From: Bacteroidota bacterium
Lineage (GTDB): Bacteria; Bacteroidota; Bacteroidia; Bacteroidales; GCA-2711565
DNA length: 50,854 bases
Assembly: GCA_002711565.1 (NCBI GenBank)
Contig: PARP01000035.1
Coordinates: forward strand, 1-50,854
Direction of reading: 5' to 3'
The position numbers and the translations under genes were made by a program. Of the stretch, positions 42,745 to 50,854 are shown piece after piece (position 1 is the stretch's first letter; every line of letters begins with the position of its first letter). The notes beneath the pieces were generated by a model, which was not told the origin of the DNA, searched no databases, and saw only the letters and a program-made list of their open reading frames with translations.

Positions 42745-44032
42745 ATGAAAGTTCTTATACTAACTTCCCCTAGTCCTTATCGACGCGCTGGTATAGTTGC
42801 TAAAGACCTCTTCGACTCACTTAGAGCAAAGGGCATTGAAACTAGAATGCTGGTTAAAGTTTGGGCAAAATCATTCAGATGACCATATAAAATCTGTTGA
42901 AAATTCTTATATACACTTTAGAAATCGGCTTATATCCAAAATTTTTAGGGTTACCAGAAAAGTATTGGGACTTAAATCTAATGCAACACCAATAAACACA
43001 AAATATCATGTTCAAGATATAGATCAAACAAAAACAAAATACAAATCTAAACTACTACTGAAAAAGTTTGATTTTGAACCTGATATCATTCTTGTGCTAT
43101 TTATGCATGATTTTCTAAGTTTTAAAAACATTCACGAGTTTTCTAAAGAAACAAATGCCAAACTCTTTTTATTTCCTATGGATATGTCTCCTTTTACAGG
43201 GGCTTGTCATTTTGCATGGGATTGCCTAAAATATACTAAAGAATGTGGAGAGTGTCCGGCAATATATTCAAAGGAGTTAAACGACCATAGTAGAAAGAAT
43301 TTATTCTTCAAGAGAAAATATAGTCACAAAACTGATCTAACTCTTATTATCGGTAATAAATTTGTTGCAGAGCAGGCAGCAGCATCAGCAATATTTAAAG
43401 ATAAAAAAATCATTAGTGGTATATATCCTGTTCCTGACAAAACGATCTTTCATAAAAAAGACTCGACATCCTGTAAAGAAAGATTTGGAATAGATCCTTC
43501 TAAAAAAGTCTTTTTTATAGGTTCGGCTTCATTTAAAGATATAAGAAAAGGGATGCATGAATTGGCACAGGCACTCCTTATGCTTGATCAAAACAATCCG
43601 GAATTTAAAAAAGATATTGTTCTTTTGGTTGCAGGTTTAAACTCAAATGTACTTACTTCATTAGTTCCGCTTGAGTGTGTACAAATCGACTTCATAACCA
43701 ATTATAATGAATTGGCAGAAGCCTATAATGCTGCAGATTTTTATATCAGCCCGTCATTAGAGGATTCCGGTCCAACGATGGTCGTGCAATCCATACTATG
43801 TGGTACACCAGTGATATCATTTAATTTCGGGTTTTCAATGGAATACATAATACATGGTGAAAGTGGTTTTACTAGTGATGAGAAAACCATAGAGGCTCTC
43901 TGCGGTTTGATAAAGCAGGCAATTGAGCAAGACCCTGAACAATTTAAAAAAATGGAAGCTAAAGTAATATCAATAGCTCAAACTATATCTCAAGAAGAAT
44001 CCATTAATAACCTTATTAAACTATTTAATTAA
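42745..44032 (+). CDS. GT4/GT1-type glycosyltransferase, interrupted by a frameshift
   Basis: The natural start is ATG 42745 (MKVLILTSPSPYRRAGIVAK), but this frame stops at 42880-42882 after VKVWAKSFR. The protein continues in another frame from about GQNHSDDHIKSVENSY to 44032. A single extra base in the TTT run at 42860-42862 would explain it (restored: LVKVGQNHSDDH). The body has the Cys-rich segment CHFAWDCLKYTKECGECP seen in colanic-acid-type GT4 enzymes, the nucleotide-binding FIGSASFKDIRKGMHELAQA, and ISPSLEDSGPTMVVQSILCG near the C-terminus with the E-x7-E-like site. It adds one sugar of the repeat unit; donor unknown. Confidence 0.8.
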
Positions 44033-44040
44033 AGATAAAA

Positions 44041-44265
44041 ATGAACTTAGAAAGTATAAAAACAATCATTAATACAGTTCTGCAAAATCGTGGAAAACAA
44101 GAAGTAGAATCCATCTCTGAATCAACTGAACTAAGAGATGATGTTGGGTTTGATTCCCTGGATCTTGCAGAGTTAACTGTACGAATAGAAGCAGAGTTTG
44201 ACGTAGATGTTTTTGAAGATGGCATCGTGAATACTGTAGGTGATATACTTGCTAAACTTAAATAA
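44041..44265 (+). CDS. acyl carrier protein
   Basis: 74 residues with the phosphopantetheine site DVGFDSLDLAEL (Ser39), in a four-helix acidic ACP. It lies 8 bp after the glycosyltransferase and is followed by an acyl-AMP ligase, an SDR and a GNAT. It is therefore a dedicated carrier for an acyl group put onto a sugar, not the fatty-acid ACP (inference). The ligase ATG is one base after the ACP stop codon. Confidence 0.9.
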   Translation: MNLESIKTIINTVLQNRGKQEVESISESTELRDDVGFDSLDLAELTVRIEAEFDVDVFEDGIVNTVGDILAKLK

Positions 44266-44266
44266 A

Positions 44267-45505
44267 ATGAATAGTCTTTTCTTTTTCGATAGTTCTAACA
44301 ATAAAAAGTATTTCTGGCAAGAACTGATAGATCAGATACATGATTCAAAGGAGTTTAATCCTTTTTGTAAGTCAGATGATTATTTTGAAGTATTCAAGCA
44401 AATTGTAATTTCTATTCTTTTAGAAGAAAAAATTACCCTATTGGATAGCGATTTCAGCCATGAGGAAATTTTTAAGCTTACAGGACTTGAAGATTATAAG
44501 AGTCTTCAGAAAGGAATTGACAAGACTAAACTTAAACATATTAGTACTAAGTCGGATCTAATACGAGAATTAAAAAATTGCTCAGACCAGTGGGAAATAA
44601 CCTTGTATACAAGTGGAACTACCGGTTTGCCAAAATCAGTTACTCATAAATTTCAATCCTTTACTAGGTACGTAAAGATAAGTGAGAGCAATTCAAATAA
44701 TGTATGGGGATTTGCATATAATCCTACACATATGGCAGGATTGCAGGTGTTTTTCCAAGCACTCATGAATGGGAATTCTATTATTAGGTTATTTGAACTA
44801 CCGAATGACATAATTTTATCCAATATCCAAGAATTCAACATTACTCATATTTCAGCAACACCAACATTTTATCGTTTATTAGATTTAAAGACGAAAACAT
44901 TTCCTAGTGTATTAAGAATTATTTCAGGTGGTGAAAAAATTGATCTGAATAAGATCAGGGAGCTCAATAAGGCTTTCATAAATGCAGAGATTAGGAATGT
45001 CTATGCTTCAACTGAAGCAGGAACCTTATTTGCTTCTCAGGGAGATCAGTTTTCAATTCGGAATGAACTTAAGAATTTTGTAAAACTCGTTGAAAATGAA
45101 CTTCATATTCACAAATCCTTGCTTGGACAAAGTGGGTTTTTGTCAGATGAGTGGTATGCAAGCGGAGACCTTGTAGAAATCATCAATCAAGATCCCTTAG
45201 TTTTTAAGTTTTTATCAAGAAAAAATGAGATGATCAATGTCGCAGGATACAAAGTTAATCCAAATGAGGTTGAGGAAGTAATTAGAGAAATCAATGGGGT
45301 TAATGAGGTTTCTGTTTTTGCTAAAAAGAATTCAGTGATAGGAAATATTATATGTTGTGAGATCGTAAAAGGTTCTGAGGAACTCACTGAAGCTGATATT
45401 AGAAAATATCTTCAGTCGAAACTTCAAGAATTTAAATTACCTCGAATTATAAAATTCGTTTCGCAAATCAAAACTACAAGAACGGGAAAACTTAAAAGAA
45501 AATAA
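44267..45505 (+). CDS. AMP-forming acyl ligase (ANL family), probable acyl-ACP synthetase
   Basis: 412 residues from ATG 44267, which follows the ACP stop by 1 bp; shorter than the usual 500 or more residues. The ANL motifs are present: P-loop LYTSGTTGLPKSVTHK, the A5-like VYASTEAGTLFAS, the ASGDLVEI hinge region, GYKVNPNEVEE, and the catalytic C-terminal Lys in RTGKLKRK. It should activate a carboxylic acid as the adenylate and load it on the neighbouring ACP. The acid cannot be deduced. Confidence 0.88.
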   Translation: MNSLFFFDSSNNKKYFWQELIDQIHDSKEFNPFCKSDDYFEVFKQIVISILLEEKITLLDSDFSHEEIFKLTGLEDYKSLQKGIDKTKLKHISTKSDLIRELKNCSDQWEITLYTSGTTGLPKSVTHKFQSFTRYVKISESNSNNVWGFAYNPTHMAGLQVFFQALMNGNSIIRLFELPNDIILSNIQEFNITHISATPTFYRLLDLKTKTFPSVLRIISGGEKIDLNKIRELNKAFINAEIRNVYASTEAGTLFASQGDQFSIRNELKNFVKLVENELHIHKSLLGQSGFLSDEWYASGDLVEIINQDPLVFKFLSRKNEMINVAGYKVNPNEVEEVIREINGVNEVSVFAKKNSVIGNIICCEIVKGSEELTEADIRKYLQSKLQEFKLPRIIKFVSQIKTTRTGKLKRK

Positions 45506-45506
45506 T

Positions 45507-46229
45507 ATGAATTTCATTGTTACAGGGATATCTAAAGGTGTTGGTTTAGAAATCACCAAGGTGCTTATATCAAAAGGTCATACGATTTTCGGAATTAGTC
45601 GTAATTCATCAGCAGAACTAGATGAACTAAGAAAAACTTATCCGGAAAATTTAAAATGGAGAAGTTATGATCTTACAGATCACAGATCGATTCGAGATGA
45701 ACTATTTAAGTCTTTTATTGGATTAAAAACAGAAATTCATGGTTATGTCAATAATGCTGCATTAGCATATGATGACATTATTACAAACCTGAATAATGAT
45801 CCACTAGAGAAAATGTTTAAGGTTAATGTTTACTCACCCTTCAACATTACTAAAAATGTAATAAGAAGCATGCTATTACACCAAATCAAAGGAAGTATTG
45901 TTCATCTCTCATCTATTAGCGTTCATACTGGATATAAAGGACTCTCAATGTATGCTTCTACAAAAGGTGCTTTAGAAGCTTTTTCAAAAAATACGGCACG
46001 AGAATGGGGATCATTGGGGATTCGATCAAACACAATTGTTGCAGGTTTTATGGAAACAGAAATGAGTTCTACTTTATCCGATAAACAAAGAAATAGAATT
46101 TTTGAAAGGACATCCCTGAAAAAACCAACAAGCTTGAATTCTGTAGCTAAAACTGTGGCATATTTATTAGAAGAGGATTCAATATCCATAACAGGACAAA
46201 ACATTCATGTTGATTCAGGAACTATATAA
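45507..46229 (+). CDS. short-chain dehydrogenase/reductase (FabG-like)
   Basis: 240 residues. The NAD(P) motif is FIVTGISKGVGLEITK (TGxxxGxG). NNAALAYDDI, HLSSISVHTGYKG and the Y-x-x-x-K pair MYASTKGALEAFSKN follow, and the C-terminal end is ITGQNIHVDSGTI, very like 3-oxoacyl-ACP reductases. Placed after ACP and its ligase, it may reduce an oxoacyl-ACP to a hydroxyacyl-ACP (inference). A role in sugar reduction is the alternative. Confidence 0.85.
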   Translation: MNFIVTGISKGVGLEITKVLISKGHTIFGISRNSSAELDELRKTYPENLKWRSYDLTDHRSIRDELFKSFIGLKTEIHGYVNNAALAYDDIITNLNNDPLEKMFKVNVYSPFNITKNVIRSMLLHQIKGSIVHLSSISVHTGYKGLSMYASTKGALEAFSKNTAREWGSLGIRSNTIVAGFMETEMSSTLSDKQRNRIFERTSLKKPTSLNSVAKTVAYLLEEDSISITGQNIHVDSGTI

Positions 46230-46230
46230 T

Positions 46231-46974
46231 ATGGACTATAAAAACAATTACGGCTCAATCTCATTTGAGGAGAATAAATGGGATAGTAGAGTTTTACAAT
46301 CCCCCGCAATTTCAATAAATGATATTGAGTATACATCCAATTGTAATCTTTTAATCGCCCAATTCATCAAAGATATTATGGGTGACTACTCTTTCGCTAC
46401 CTATAGAGCTATATCTAATGATCTAACTTTATTTAAAGCCTTATTTCAAAATCAATTTATTCAAGTTGAAAAATCATTTGGTATAAGTGGATCCAATTTC
46501 GATACAACTAAACTTAGCAGTCTCAAAAAAATGTCCAATATTGAAGAAATGTCAGGAGAGAATCAAGAGACTGAAGTGATTCAATTAGCAAGAGAGGAAT
46601 TTGCTCATGGTCGATTCTTTGAAGATCCATTTATAGATAATAAAACTGCAATTAAACGAAATGAAAATTGGATCCGCGATATGATAAATAATGATACACG
46701 AATAGTTGTATTGAAAAAGAAAGATCGCATCTATGGATTCATGGCTTACGAAGAATACGAAAGTCATCTACAATTACTATTGGGTGGTGTTCGGTCAACC
46801 CATCGTCATTTATCCTATTCTTTTTGGGCTAATTTCATATCTGAGTATGGTAATAAAAAGCCTATTAAGACGGTTATAAGTAGCTCTAACTTGCCGATTA
46901 TCAATTTATACGCCTACTTTGGTTTTCACTTTATAGAGAGCTTTACTGGATTCCACTTTCATAAAACAAGGTAA
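46231..46974 (+). CDS. GNAT-like N-acyltransferase of the aminosugar type
   Basis: 247 residues from ATG 46231, directly after the SDR stop; an earlier ATG at 46207 lies in the SDR gene. The C-terminal half has GNAT features (RDMINNDTRIVVLKKKDRIY, then LLLGGVRSTHRHLSYSFWA and an NLPIINLYAYFGFHF end), similar in layout to WecD/FdtC-type sugar N-acyltransferases. The N-terminal half is not recognised. The neighbours suggest that it transfers an acyl group, possibly from the ACP, to the amine made by the WecE-like enzyme. Confidence 0.72.
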   Translation: MDYKNNYGSISFEENKWDSRVLQSPAISINDIEYTSNCNLLIAQFIKDIMGDYSFATYRAISNDLTLFKALFQNQFIQVEKSFGISGSNFDTTKLSSLKKMSNIEEMSGENQETEVIQLAREEFAHGRFFEDPFIDNKTAIKRNENWIRDMINNDTRIVVLKKKDRIYGFMAYEEYESHLQLLLGGVRSTHRHLSYSFWANFISEYGNKKPIKTVISSSNLPIINLYAYFGFHFIESFTGFHFHKTR

Positions 46975-47011
46975 AAATATAACAAATCAACTCTTTCAAA
47001 TTCTTTTCTTA

Positions 47012-48433
47012 ATGCAAACAAGTAAAATTATAAAAACAGCATTCCTGAAATCAGCACTTACTGAAGAAAATCCACACATCAGTACTTCCGCAGTGATTGA
47101 TTGGTTAAAAGAAAGAAATAATGCCATTAAGGTTCATGTAAACAAGATCAGATTTGATCAAATGAAGCATTGGGCATTTGACCAGAATAGGGGACTACTT
47201 GGTCATAGCTCAGGTAAATTTTTCACCATAGAGGGGATGAATGTTAAAACAAATTGGGGTAAGGTTCCTGAATGGGAGCAACCCATAATCAATCAACCTG
47301 AAGTTGGATATCTGGGAATTATTACAAAAGAATTTAATGGAATTCTATACTTTCTTTTGCAAGCCAAAATAGAGCCTGGTAATGTTAATAATGTACAACT
47401 TTCTCCTACTCTTCAAGCAACAAGAAGTAATTATACGCAAGTACATAAAGGTAAAAAGCCTATGTACTTAGAGTATTTTCAAAATGCATCCAAGGATCAG
47501 GTTGTATTAGATCAACTTCAATCAGAACAAGGTGCAAGGTTTCTAAGAAAAAGAAATAGAAATATCATTATAAAGATCGAAGAAGATATTGAAGTTCATG
47601 AAGATTTTATCTGGTTATCTTTAGGTCAGATCAAAAAGCTGATCCGCCACGATAATCTTGTGAATATGGATACCAGAACTGTTATATCAGGTATTTCATA
47701 TGAAAATAAAAACCTATCGATTCAACTTAACGACTTTTTAACAGATGTTTTAATCAATAATACTTTTGAAACTGGAATGATCCTTTCAGCATTGAACAAT
47801 TCTTATTCAATGCATTCCTTTGATCAGATCCTGAATTGGATTACTGCATTAAAATGTTCTTTTGATCTAGAAATATCTTCAAAGTCAATATATGAAATAA
47901 AGGATTGGTATGTAGAGGATAAAGAGATCAGACATGCTAAGAATAAGTATTTTAAGGTAATAGCTACAGAGGTTGAAATCGAGAATCGGGAAGTTACTTC
48001 CTGGACGCAACCTCTTGTAGAACCTCTTCAAGAAGGTTTAATTGCATTCATAGTCAAAAAAATTAATGGAGTGTATCATTTCTTGGTTCAAGCAAAATTG
48101 GAATGTGGTAACTTTGATATTATAGAAATGGCACCAACGGTTCAGTGCCTTACAGATAGCTATTCCGAATCTGTGTTTTTACCATTTCTTTCAGATGTTC
48201 TCAATCCTAAACCAGGAAGTGTGAGATTCGATTCTCTGCAGTCTGAAGAAGGGGGCAGATTCTATCGTGAACAAAACCGAAATATTATTATTGAAGCTGA
48301 TGATGAATTCCCAATTGAAGTACCACCGAACTACATTTGGGTAACCTTGAATCAGCTTAATGCCTTTTTAAAATTTAATAACTATTTAAATATCCAGTCA
48401 AGAAGCTTGATTTCAGCAATCAGCTTCTTATAA
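47012..48433 (+). CDS. NDP-hexose 2,3-dehydratase (EvaA/TylX3-like)
   Basis: 473 residues made of two homologous halves. Each carries a V/IxFxxLQSExGxRFxRxxNRNIII motif: DQLQSEQGARFLRKRNRNII near 170-190 and SLQSEEGGRFYREQNRNIII near 410-430. This duplicated layout is that of the EvaA/TylX3 family. These enzymes remove the C2 hydroxyl of NDP-4-keto-6-deoxyglucose and start the route to 2,6-dideoxysugars, best known from antibiotics. It is unusual in a surface-polysaccharide locus. Confidence 0.87.
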   Translation: MQTSKIIKTAFLKSALTEENPHISTSAVIDWLKERNNAIKVHVNKIRFDQMKHWAFDQNRGLLGHSSGKFFTIEGMNVKTNWGKVPEWEQPIINQPEVGYLGIITKEFNGILYFLLQAKIEPGNVNNVQLSPTLQATRSNYTQVHKGKKPMYLEYFQNASKDQVVLDQLQSEQGARFLRKRNRNIIIKIEEDIEVHEDFIWLSLGQIKKLIRHDNLVNMDTRTVISGISYENKNLSIQLNDFLTDVLINNTFETGMILSALNNSYSMHSFDQILNWITALKCSFDLEISSKSIYEIKDWYVEDKEIRHAKNKYFKVIATEVEIENREVTSWTQPLVEPLQEGLIAFIVKKINGVYHFLVQAKLECGNFDIIEMAPTVQCLTDSYSESVFLPFLSDVLNPKPGSVRFDSLQSEEGGRFYREQNRNIIIEADDEFPIEVPPNYIWVTLNQLNAFLKFNNYLNIQSRSLISAISFL

Positions 48434-48443
48434 TTCGTTAAAT

Positions 48444-49586
48444 ATGAGAATTCCTTTTAATAAAGTTCATTTCGCAGGAAATGAGGAGAAATATGTATTA
48501 GATGCACTGCATTCTGGTGCACATTGCGGAAATCATAAGTACTGTTCTAAAGTAGTGGATCTGATGAAAGATCAATTTAACTTTGGAGATGTTTTCTTAA
48601 CTCCTTCCGGAACAGCAGCCCTTGAAATGGGAATTGTTCTGGCTGGTATTGAACCTGGAGATGAAGTTATTCTTCCATCTTATACTTTTAGCTCAACCGT
48701 TAATGCTGTTGTACTTTTCGGTGGCATTCCAGTATTCTGTGAAGTAGATCCTATAACAATGAATATTGATGCCACAAAAATTGAAGCATTAATTACAGAG
48801 AAAACAAAAATGATCTTACCTATTGATTATGCAGGCCTATCTTGCGATATCGAAATGATCATGGAGATCGCAAATAGACATAATCTGATCGTTTTCCAGG
48901 ATTGCGCCCAAAGTTATGGAAGTTATTATAAGAATAAAGCCTGTGGAGCTGAAGCACATATTGCAGCATTTAGTTTTCATGAAACTAAAAATTTTAATGC
49001 GGGAGAAGGTGGGGCCTTAGTTGTAAATGTACCTGAATGGCATGAAAGAGCATATTTTCTTCAGGAAAAAGGAACCGACCGCAGATTAGTTCTTAAAGGC
49101 GTTAAAAATAAATATAGTTGGGTAGATAAAGGATCAAGTTATCTGCTTTCAGACATCCTCGCAGCTATGCTTTATGCACAGCTTGAGAAAGAAGAAGCAA
49201 TTAGAACTAAACGCTCTGCAATCACGGATGCCTATAGTAACCTTTTTGCTCCATTTATGAATAAGGGTCATATTCAAATGCTTAGCTCTACAGACGACCA
49301 CAAATTAAACCATCATGCATTTTGGGTAGTATTTGATACAATGGAAAACAGTGTTCGGTTCATGGAAATGCTAAGAGAAAAAAACGTTTCTGTATATATT
49401 GGCTATCTTCCTCTGCATTCAGCACCTATGGGTTTAAAATATGGATATAAAGCTGAAGATCTTCCTTTGACAGAAGATCTGGCTTCAAGAATAACACGTT
49501 TACCATTTTATACAGATTTAGCAGATAATGGTTTGGAATATTGTATCGAATCTATGAATGAAGTTTTAAATAAAATTTATCAATAA
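48444..49586 (+). CDS. WecE-like NDP-4-keto-6-deoxyhexose aminotransferase (DegT/DnrJ/EryC1)
   Basis: 380 residues. It opens MRIPFNKVHFAGNEEKYVLD and follows WecE closely: SGAHCGNHKYC, LTPSGTAALEMG, EVILPSYTFSSTVNA, and AAFSFHETKNFNAGEGGAL with the PLP Lys in HETKN. C-terminal features include VYIGYLPLHSAP. It should place an amino group at C4 of a 4-keto sugar. Its stop overlaps the next start (TAATG). Confidence 0.88.
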   Translation: MRIPFNKVHFAGNEEKYVLDALHSGAHCGNHKYCSKVVDLMKDQFNFGDVFLTPSGTAALEMGIVLAGIEPGDEVILPSYTFSSTVNAVVLFGGIPVFCEVDPITMNIDATKIEALITEKTKMILPIDYAGLSCDIEMIMEIANRHNLIVFQDCAQSYGSYYKNKACGAEAHIAAFSFHETKNFNAGEGGALVVNVPEWHERAYFLQEKGTDRRLVLKGVKNKYSWVDKGSSYLLSDILAAMLYAQLEKEEAIRTKRSAITDAYSNLFAPFMNKGHIQMLSSTDDHKLNHHAFWVVFDTMENSVRFMEMLREKNVSVYIGYLPLHSAPMGLKYGYKAEDLPLTEDLASRITRLPFYTDLADNGLEYCIESMNEVLNKIYQ

Positions 49587-50536
49587 TGTTGAAATTTGCT
49601 GTAATTGGTTGTGGAAATATTGCTCAAAGAGCAAGCATACCAGCACTAATAGAATCTGAGGTGACTGAGATTGTAGTTTGTATAGATATCAATCCAGAAA
49701 TTGCAGAGGATATTAACATAAAATTTGGACTGCCTTTTGAAACAACACTGGAGGGTGCTCTGGAAAAATATGATTTTGATGCTGTTTACATTTCAACGCC
49801 TATTGGAACTCATCTTCCTTTAATAAAGTTAGCTGCAAAGAATAAGAAACAAATTCTTTGTGAGAAATCATTAGCCTGTAATTTAAAAGAGGTTGAGGAG
49901 ATAGTAACAGTCTGTAAAGAAAATGAATGTGCATTATTTGAAGGCTTTATGTATCAATTTCATGAGCAACATAAATATATTCGTGACCTCATTGATAAGA
50001 ATGAAATTGGTAGGCCACTTCATTTTCAAGCGTGGTTTGGTTTTCCTCCTTTAGTAAATAGTAATTTCAGATATATCAAAAAACTAGGCGGAGGAGCAAT
50101 CCTTGATGCTGGCTCTTATGTAATTCATGCTGCAAGACATTTCTTTGGCGTAGAACCAATATCAATAACTTCAGTGGTAGAAAATGAGGGTCATGAAGTA
50201 GACATTCATGGCACAGCTATGCTAAATTTTGGAGAAAGCAGAACCGCACATTTAGTCTTTGGATTTGATAATATGTATCAGAACAAATATGTTATTTGGG
50301 GTACAAAAGGCGTTTTAACACTTGATCGTGCATTTGCTATACCAGCAGATTTTAGTGCTACTCTTACCATTGAAAAACAAGGCGTAAAAGAAAATGTGAG
50401 CATGCCAAAATGTAATCATTTCATTGAAGAGTTAAAATACTTTGTGGAGAACTATAAAAACTCAGAGACACGCAATTCTTGGTATGATGAAGTCATTAAT
50501 CAATCCACCGCTATTCAGAAAATCTTAGAATCATAA
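49586..50536 (+). CDS. Gfo/Idh/MocA oxidoreductase, candidate NDP-hexose 3-ketoreductase (KijD10/SpnN-like)
   Basis: 316 residues. The NAD(P) start is FAVIGCGNIAQRASIPALIE. YISTPIGTHLPLIKLAAKN and LCEKSLACNLKEVEE (EKS replacing the common EKP) follow, with GFMYQFHEQHKYIRDLI and GGGAILDAGSYVIHAAR. In 2,6-dideoxysugar routes an enzyme of this family reduces the C3 ketone left by the 2,3-dehydratase. The presence of an EvaA homologue three frames upstream supports that role. Overlaps the aminotransferase gene by 1 bp. Confidence 0.8.
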   Translation: MLKFAVIGCGNIAQRASIPALIESEVTEIVVCIDINPEIAEDINIKFGLPFETTLEGALEKYDFDAVYISTPIGTHLPLIKLAAKNKKQILCEKSLACNLKEVEEIVTVCKENECALFEGFMYQFHEQHKYIRDLIDKNEIGRPLHFQAWFGFPPLVNSNFRYIKKLGGGAILDAGSYVIHAARHFFGVEPISITSVVENEGHEVDIHGTAMLNFGESRTAHLVFGFDNMYQNKYVIWGTKGVLTLDRAFAIPADFSATLTIEKQGVKENVSMPKCNHFIEELKYFVENYKNSETRNSWYDEVINQSTAIQKILES

Positions 50537-50538
50537 TC

Positions 50539-50854
50539 ATGAAACTTGTATATCGCTTATTTAACGCTTTACACTTCTTTCTATATGTATTAGGTTCAAA
50601 AGCCTATAATGCCATCAGTTTAAGTGTGCATAATATCAATTACCAGAAAGATATTATCATCAATGGCTATCCTAAGTTCAATATTCATAAGAATGGGAAA
50701 CTGATCATTGGAAACTGTTTTAAACTTAATAGCGGTAATGTTTTTAATTCAATTGGTAGAAATCAAAGAAGTCTTATCTCTGTTGGCAATAATGCCAGTT
50801 TAGAAATTGGTAATAATGTTGGCATGAGTTCGGTGGCAATAGTTTGTCAGAAGT
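50539..50854 (+). CDS. hexapeptide-repeat acyltransferase, N-terminal part (cut by window edge)
   Basis: Starts at ATG 50539 (MKLVYRLFNALHFFLYVLGS) and runs off the right end after about 105 residues. From about residue 50 a left-handed beta-helix pattern appears (HKNGKLIIGNCFKL, then LISVGNNASLEIGNNVGMSS). These are O- or N-acetyltransferases of the WbbJ/maltose-transacetylase type, common in polysaccharide loci. Starts 2 bp after the previous stop, so it is in the same operon. Confidence 0.8.
   Translation, partial: MKLVYRLFNALHFFLYVLGSKAYNAISLSVHNINYQKDIIINGYPKFNIHKNGKLIIGNCFKLNSGNVFNSIGRNQRSLISVGNNASLEIGNNVGMSSVAIVCQK

Overview
The window reads as chromosomal DNA of a member of the phylum Bacteroidota (AT-rich). 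The evidence is the gene order ftsX, DUF3098, uppP, truB, queA, the Bacteroidota form of the 'formimidoylglutamase' family, a fused CysNC, an UpxY/NusG-like antiterminator at the head of a surface-polysaccharide locus, DUF6266, and promoters of the TTTG / TAnnTTTG type. I cannot place it to order or genus. I saw no tRNA, rRNA or CRISPR array.

Layout. 1-500: a cut-off reverse-strand reading frame, then a gene-poor stretch. 500-6420: two exported or membrane-anchored hydrolases (S33-like, M20), a GNAT, then a membrane protein / winged-helix regulator / CreD-like block carrying the same 17-bp palindrome upstream of two of its genes. 6430-9235: leuS on the minus strand, broken by a one-base frameshift in a homopolymer. 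9456-16804: housekeeping genes (ftsX, DUF3098, uppP, truB, queA, ispD, a GT2 glycosyltransferase with an LPG-synthase-like flippase-fold protein on the minus strand, ruvC). 16800-28010: formimidoylglutamase-like gene, topA, miaB, ppa, cysD and cysNC, interrupted by four small 'four-helix-bundle' (S23/IVS-protein family) cassettes. 28010-32055: a repeat-dense accessory island with a DUF6266-like gene, an AAA-type ATPase and a fifth four-helix-bundle cassette. 32055-50854: a capsule/exopolysaccharide locus (WH-nucleotidyltransferase-like protein, UpxY-like antiterminator, Wza, Wzz, WlbA- and WbpA-like enzymes, gmd, fcl, Wzx, glycosyltransferase, ACP, acyl-AMP ligase, SDR, GNAT, NDP-hexose 2,3-dehydratase, WecE-like aminotransferase, 3-ketoreductase-like Gfo/Idh, hexapeptide acyltransferase), running off the right edge.

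The most interesting signal is the set of five four-helix-bundle genes. Each sits alone in an intergenic gap, and each is bracketed by two arrays of very short tandem units (7, 8 or 11-12 bp). The downstream array is the reverse complement of the upstream one, so a transcript could fold into a long stem with the gene in the loop, as in 23S rRNA intervening sequences. The unit length tracks the protein subtype: two 'LETQL' proteins have 8-bp units, two 'SCDE' proteins have 7-bp units, and the divergent one has 11-12-bp units. Gene-less versions (inverted arrays with only a short loop, or one array alone) lie at 9303-9388, 24555-24631 and 21703-21974. The arrays abut, and sometimes supply, stop codons, start codons or promoter parts of host genes. 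This looks like a family of small mobile or selfish cassettes that I do not know to be described as a system.

The polysaccharide locus encodes, besides GDP-fucose and uronic-acid enzymes, a set consistent with an N-acylated 4-amino-2,4,6-trideoxyhexose, with its own carrier protein and acyl ligase.
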